A stretch of DNA of 8,602 bases, taken from the NCBI GenBank assembly GCA_036123135.1, contig JAZADZ010000106.1, positions 1-8,602 of the forward strand, given 5' to 3'. Source of the DNA: GCA-2716065 sp036123135. Its GTDB lineage: Bacteria; Bacteroidota; Bacteroidia; Flavobacteriales_D; Parvicellaceae. The position numbers were made by a program, and so were the translations under genes. Below, piece after piece: positions 6,570-8,602 of the stretch (the first letter of the stretch is position 1; the number at the start of each line of letters is the position of its first letter). Under the pieces are notes generated by a model that did no database searches, had not been told where the DNA came from, and worked only from the letters and a program-made list of their open reading frames with translations.

Positions 6570-6641
6570 AACTCCTTCAGTAAGTATCATTTTAAATGAA
6601 AAAAGAAGTCAATAATTTTCATCTTCTTACACAATTAAAAA

Positions 6642-6649
6642 TATATTTG
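6642..6649 (+). promoter_or_regulatory. Candidate -7 element for yidC
   Basis: TATATTTG matches TAnnTTTG exactly and ends 27 bases before the yidC ATG, giving a predicted leader of about 20 bases. The stretch around 6616-6620 (TTTTC) sits at the right distance for a -33 element but lacks the TTG core. The near-equal distance of this box and the opposite-strand box at 6502-6509 from their start codons supports both. Confidence 0.5.
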
Positions 6650-6676
6650 CGTTCTTAATGTTCTTATAATCATTTA

Positions 6677-8602
6677 ATGGATAAAAATACACTCATTGGT
6701 ATAGTTTTAATTGGGTTAATCTTTATTGCCTTTATGTTTGTTAATCAAAAAGAGCAAGAGGCGATAGAACGTGCCAATCAAGCTCAACAAACATCTGCTC
6801 AAGAAAATGAAATTATCTCCAATTCTTCCATTGTCAGTTCTTCTGACACAATTGCAAATGATTTTAATGATGTAATCTCTGAAGATAATTTAGAGAATGC
6901 TGATTCCATCAGTGGGTTGTCTGCTGTTCAATTAGCTCGAAGAAAACAAAAATTTGGGATTTTTCACCCTGCTTTGGAAGGAGAGAAAAAATATTCTTAT
7001 TTGGAAAACGATAAAATTAAAATCAAATTTTCAAATATCGGCGCTAGGATTGTAGAAGTCTTTTTGGTTCAGAAAGATGAAAACGGTAATTATATTTACA
7101 AAACTCATACTGATTTTGTAAACAATCAGAACAATCCAATTCAACTTTTTGAAGAACAAACATCAAATCAAGAACTTAGCTTTAATATCAAGGATGAGTT
7201 TGGAGATTATATTCCTGTCAGTACAAAAAACTTATTTTTCGAAAATACACTTGAAAATGATTCTACTCTTTTGTTTAGATTAAAATCAGAAAATCCTCAA
7301 AAATCTCTTGTATTCAGGTACTTATTACCCTCGAAAAGTTTTCATGTAAATTATTCAATTGATTATTCATCTGTTGAAGATGAGATTGATCTAGGAAGTT
7401 CAAGACTAGATTGGTCCATGAAGGGATTATCTACCGAGAAATTAGCTGATGAAGAACGTTTTACATGTTCTGCGATGTTCCGATACGACGGCGAGACAAG
7501 AGATTACCTTTCTGAGAGAAGTGATGATGAGGAAAAGATTGATGGAAATTTAGATTGGTTAGCCTATAAGTACAAATTTTTCTCCTCTATTTTAATAACT
7601 GACGGAGGTAAATACGAAGGTGAAGTAAGCCAGATTCAATTGCCCGATGAAACTGATTATACAATTGCCTACAGTTCAAGTTTATACATGCCCTACCCAG
7701 AATCTAGAAAAACCAATTTGAAATTTTATTTTGGCCCCAACGACAGTGAGCTGCTTTCTTCTTATGATTTGGCCATGGACCAAATCATTAATCTTGGATG
7801 GGGAATTTTTAGATGGACAAACAATTTACTGATAGAACCGATTTTTAATTTGTTAAAGAAATCTGGTTTATCCTTTGGCCTAGTTATACTATTAGTTACC
7901 CTAATTGTTAAATTAATTACACTTCCCCTTACCTACAAGAATTACAAGTCGTCAGCAAAAATGAAGGTTTTAAAACCTGAAATTGATAAAATAAATAAAA
8001 AATTCGAAGGTAAAACTGACAAAGACGTAATGATGAAAAAACAGCAAGAAACAATGGGTCTATACCGGAAAACTGGTGTCAACCCAATGTCTGGTTGTAT
8101 CCCCATGTTGGTGCAAATGCCAATTTTATTGGCTGTTTTTAGATTTATTCCTTCAAGTTTAGATTTAAGACATAAAAGTTTTTTGTGGGCCGAAGATTTA
8201 TCCTCTTACGATGAAATTTTTTCTTGGTCTGCTGAGATTCCCTTACTCTCTTCATTTTATGGAAATCATGTAAGTCTTTTTACACTACTAATGGCTGTTT
8301 CAACACTATTTTACACCATGTTCAATAGCAATCAAATGGCTCCCTCTCAACCAGGAATGCCTAACATGAAAGTAATCATGTATATTTTCCCATTTATGAT
8401 GTTATTCTTCTTTAATACTTATTCCTCTGGTTTAAGTTATTATTATTTGTGTGGAAATCTAATGAATCTAGGAATTATGTGGGGCATCAAAAAGTATATG
8501 ATTGATGAAAATAAAATTCGTCTACAAATTGAACAAAACAAAAAGAAGCCAAAAAAGAAGTCTAAATTTCAACAGAGAATGGAAGCCATGGCAAAAAAAC
8601 AA
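6677..8602 (+). CDS. yidC: Membrane protein insertase YidC, 3' end cut by window edge
   Basis: The frame is open from the ATG at 6677 to the last base, 642 codons with no stop; from the typical length of Bacteroidetes YidC only the extreme C-terminus is missing. YidC inserts and folds inner-membrane proteins, alone or with SecYEG. MDKNTLIGIVLIGLIFIAF is the first transmembrane helix, followed by a polar S/N/E/Q-rich linker (about 24-75) and the large periplasmic beta-supersandwich domain (about 80-365). The conserved insertase core follows: helix 398-418 (GLSFGLVILLVTLIVKLI), the cytoplasmic hairpin from YKSSAKMKVLKPEIDKINKK, then the signature VNPMSGCIPMLVQMPI (468-483), helix 532-549, and two last helices at about 566-580 and 586-604. 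K412 occupies the place of the groove arginine (E. coli R366); Lys there is a conservative change. The tail from about 613 is strongly basic (KKKPKKKSKF), suiting ribosome contact. The gene is divergent from the 183-residue protein gene. Confidence 0.97.
   Translation, partial: MDKNTLIGIVLIGLIFIAFMFVNQKEQEAIERANQAQQTSAQENEIISNSSIVSSSDTIANDFNDVISEDNLENADSISGLSAVQLARRKQKFGIFHPALEGEKKYSYLENDKIKIKFSNIGARIVEVFLVQKDENGNYIYKTHTDFVNNQNNPIQLFEEQTSNQELSFNIKDEFGDYIPVSTKNLFFENTLENDSTLLFRLKSENPQKSLVFRYLLPSKSFHVNYSIDYSSVEDEIDLGSSRLDWSMKGLSTEKLADEERFTCSAMFRYDGETRDYLSERSDDEEKIDGNLDWLAYKYKFFSSILITDGGKYEGEVSQIQLPDETDYTIAYSSSLYMPYPESRKTNLKFYFGPNDSELLSSYDLAMDQIINLGWGIFRWTNNLLIEPIFNLLKKSGLSFGLVILLVTLIVKLITLPLTYKNYKSSAKMKVLKPEIDKINKKFEGKTDKDVMMKKQQETMGLYRKTGVNPMSGCIPMLVQMPILLAVFRFIPSSLDLRHKSFLWAEDLSSYDEIFSWSAEIPLLSSFYGNHVSLFTLLMAVSTLFYTMFNSNQMAPSQPGMPNMKVIMYIFPFMMLFFFNTYSSGLSYYYLCGNLMNLGIMWGIKKYMIDENKIRLQIEQNKKKPKKKSKFQQRMEAMAKKQ

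Noticed and set aside
7910..7912. Loss of the groove arginine of YidC (Lys at residue 412)
   Set aside because: Lysine keeps the positive charge in the hydrophilic groove and is a conservative substitution in the YidC/Oxa1 family, so it does not indicate a defective protein.
6677..8602. Truncated or frameshifted yidC, because no stop codon appears in its frame
   Set aside because: The frame is continuous to the last base and all core insertase motifs are in order; the missing stop is due to the window edge.

Overview
The window looks like an ordinary chromosomal segment of a Bacteroidota bacterium, most likely order Flavobacteriales. Evidence: AT-rich DNA; start codons with no Shine-Dalgarno sequence (AT-rich leaders instead); a type IX secretion type B sorting tail at the left edge; exact TAnnTTTG (Bacteroidetes -7) elements in the one large intergenic region; and a YidC of the long Bacteroidetes form. 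The genus assignment cannot be made from sequence reading alone. No mobile element, tRNA, rRNA, CRISPR array or obvious horizontally acquired block was seen.

Layout. At 2-136 (+) is the last 44 codons of a large secreted or surface protein ending in a gliding-motility-associated C-terminal (T9SS type B) domain. It converges, with a 9 bp gap, on a minus-strand gene (146-1039) for an exported protein that looks like an outer-membrane beta-barrel with a small N-terminal domain. A 50 bp divergent spacer separates that gene from a plus-strand run of four genes with short gaps (2, 37 and 9 bp): hemE (uroporphyrinogen decarboxylase), an exported protein with a C-terminal OmpA peptidoglycan-binding domain, a UMF1-type major facilitator transporter and lhgO (L-2-hydroxyglutarate oxidase). 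lhgO converges on a minus-strand 183-residue cytoplasmic protein of unknown function (5924-6475). A 201 bp divergent intergenic region (6476-6676) follows, with a promoter-like -7 element for each side and two DnaA-box-like 9-mers. The window then ends inside yidC, the inner-membrane protein insertase, which is open to the last base and is missing only its extreme C-terminus.

How the genes relate. The four-gene run is probably one transcription unit, judging from its spacing and the lack of a recognisable internal promoter. Its members do not form a known pathway: hemE is haem biosynthesis, the OmpA-domain protein is envelope anchoring, UMF1 is a permease of unknown substrate, and LhgO returns L-2-hydroxyglutarate to 2-oxoglutarate while passing electrons towards the respiratory chain. 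Envelope biogenesis is the commonest theme (T9SS cargo, beta-barrel protein, OmpA-domain protein, YidC).

Overall the window is mostly housekeeping. I did not find a convincing undescribed system. The items most worth a second look are the DnaA-box-like pair and palindromes beside yidC, the unrecognised 183-residue protein, and the two uncharacterised envelope proteins.
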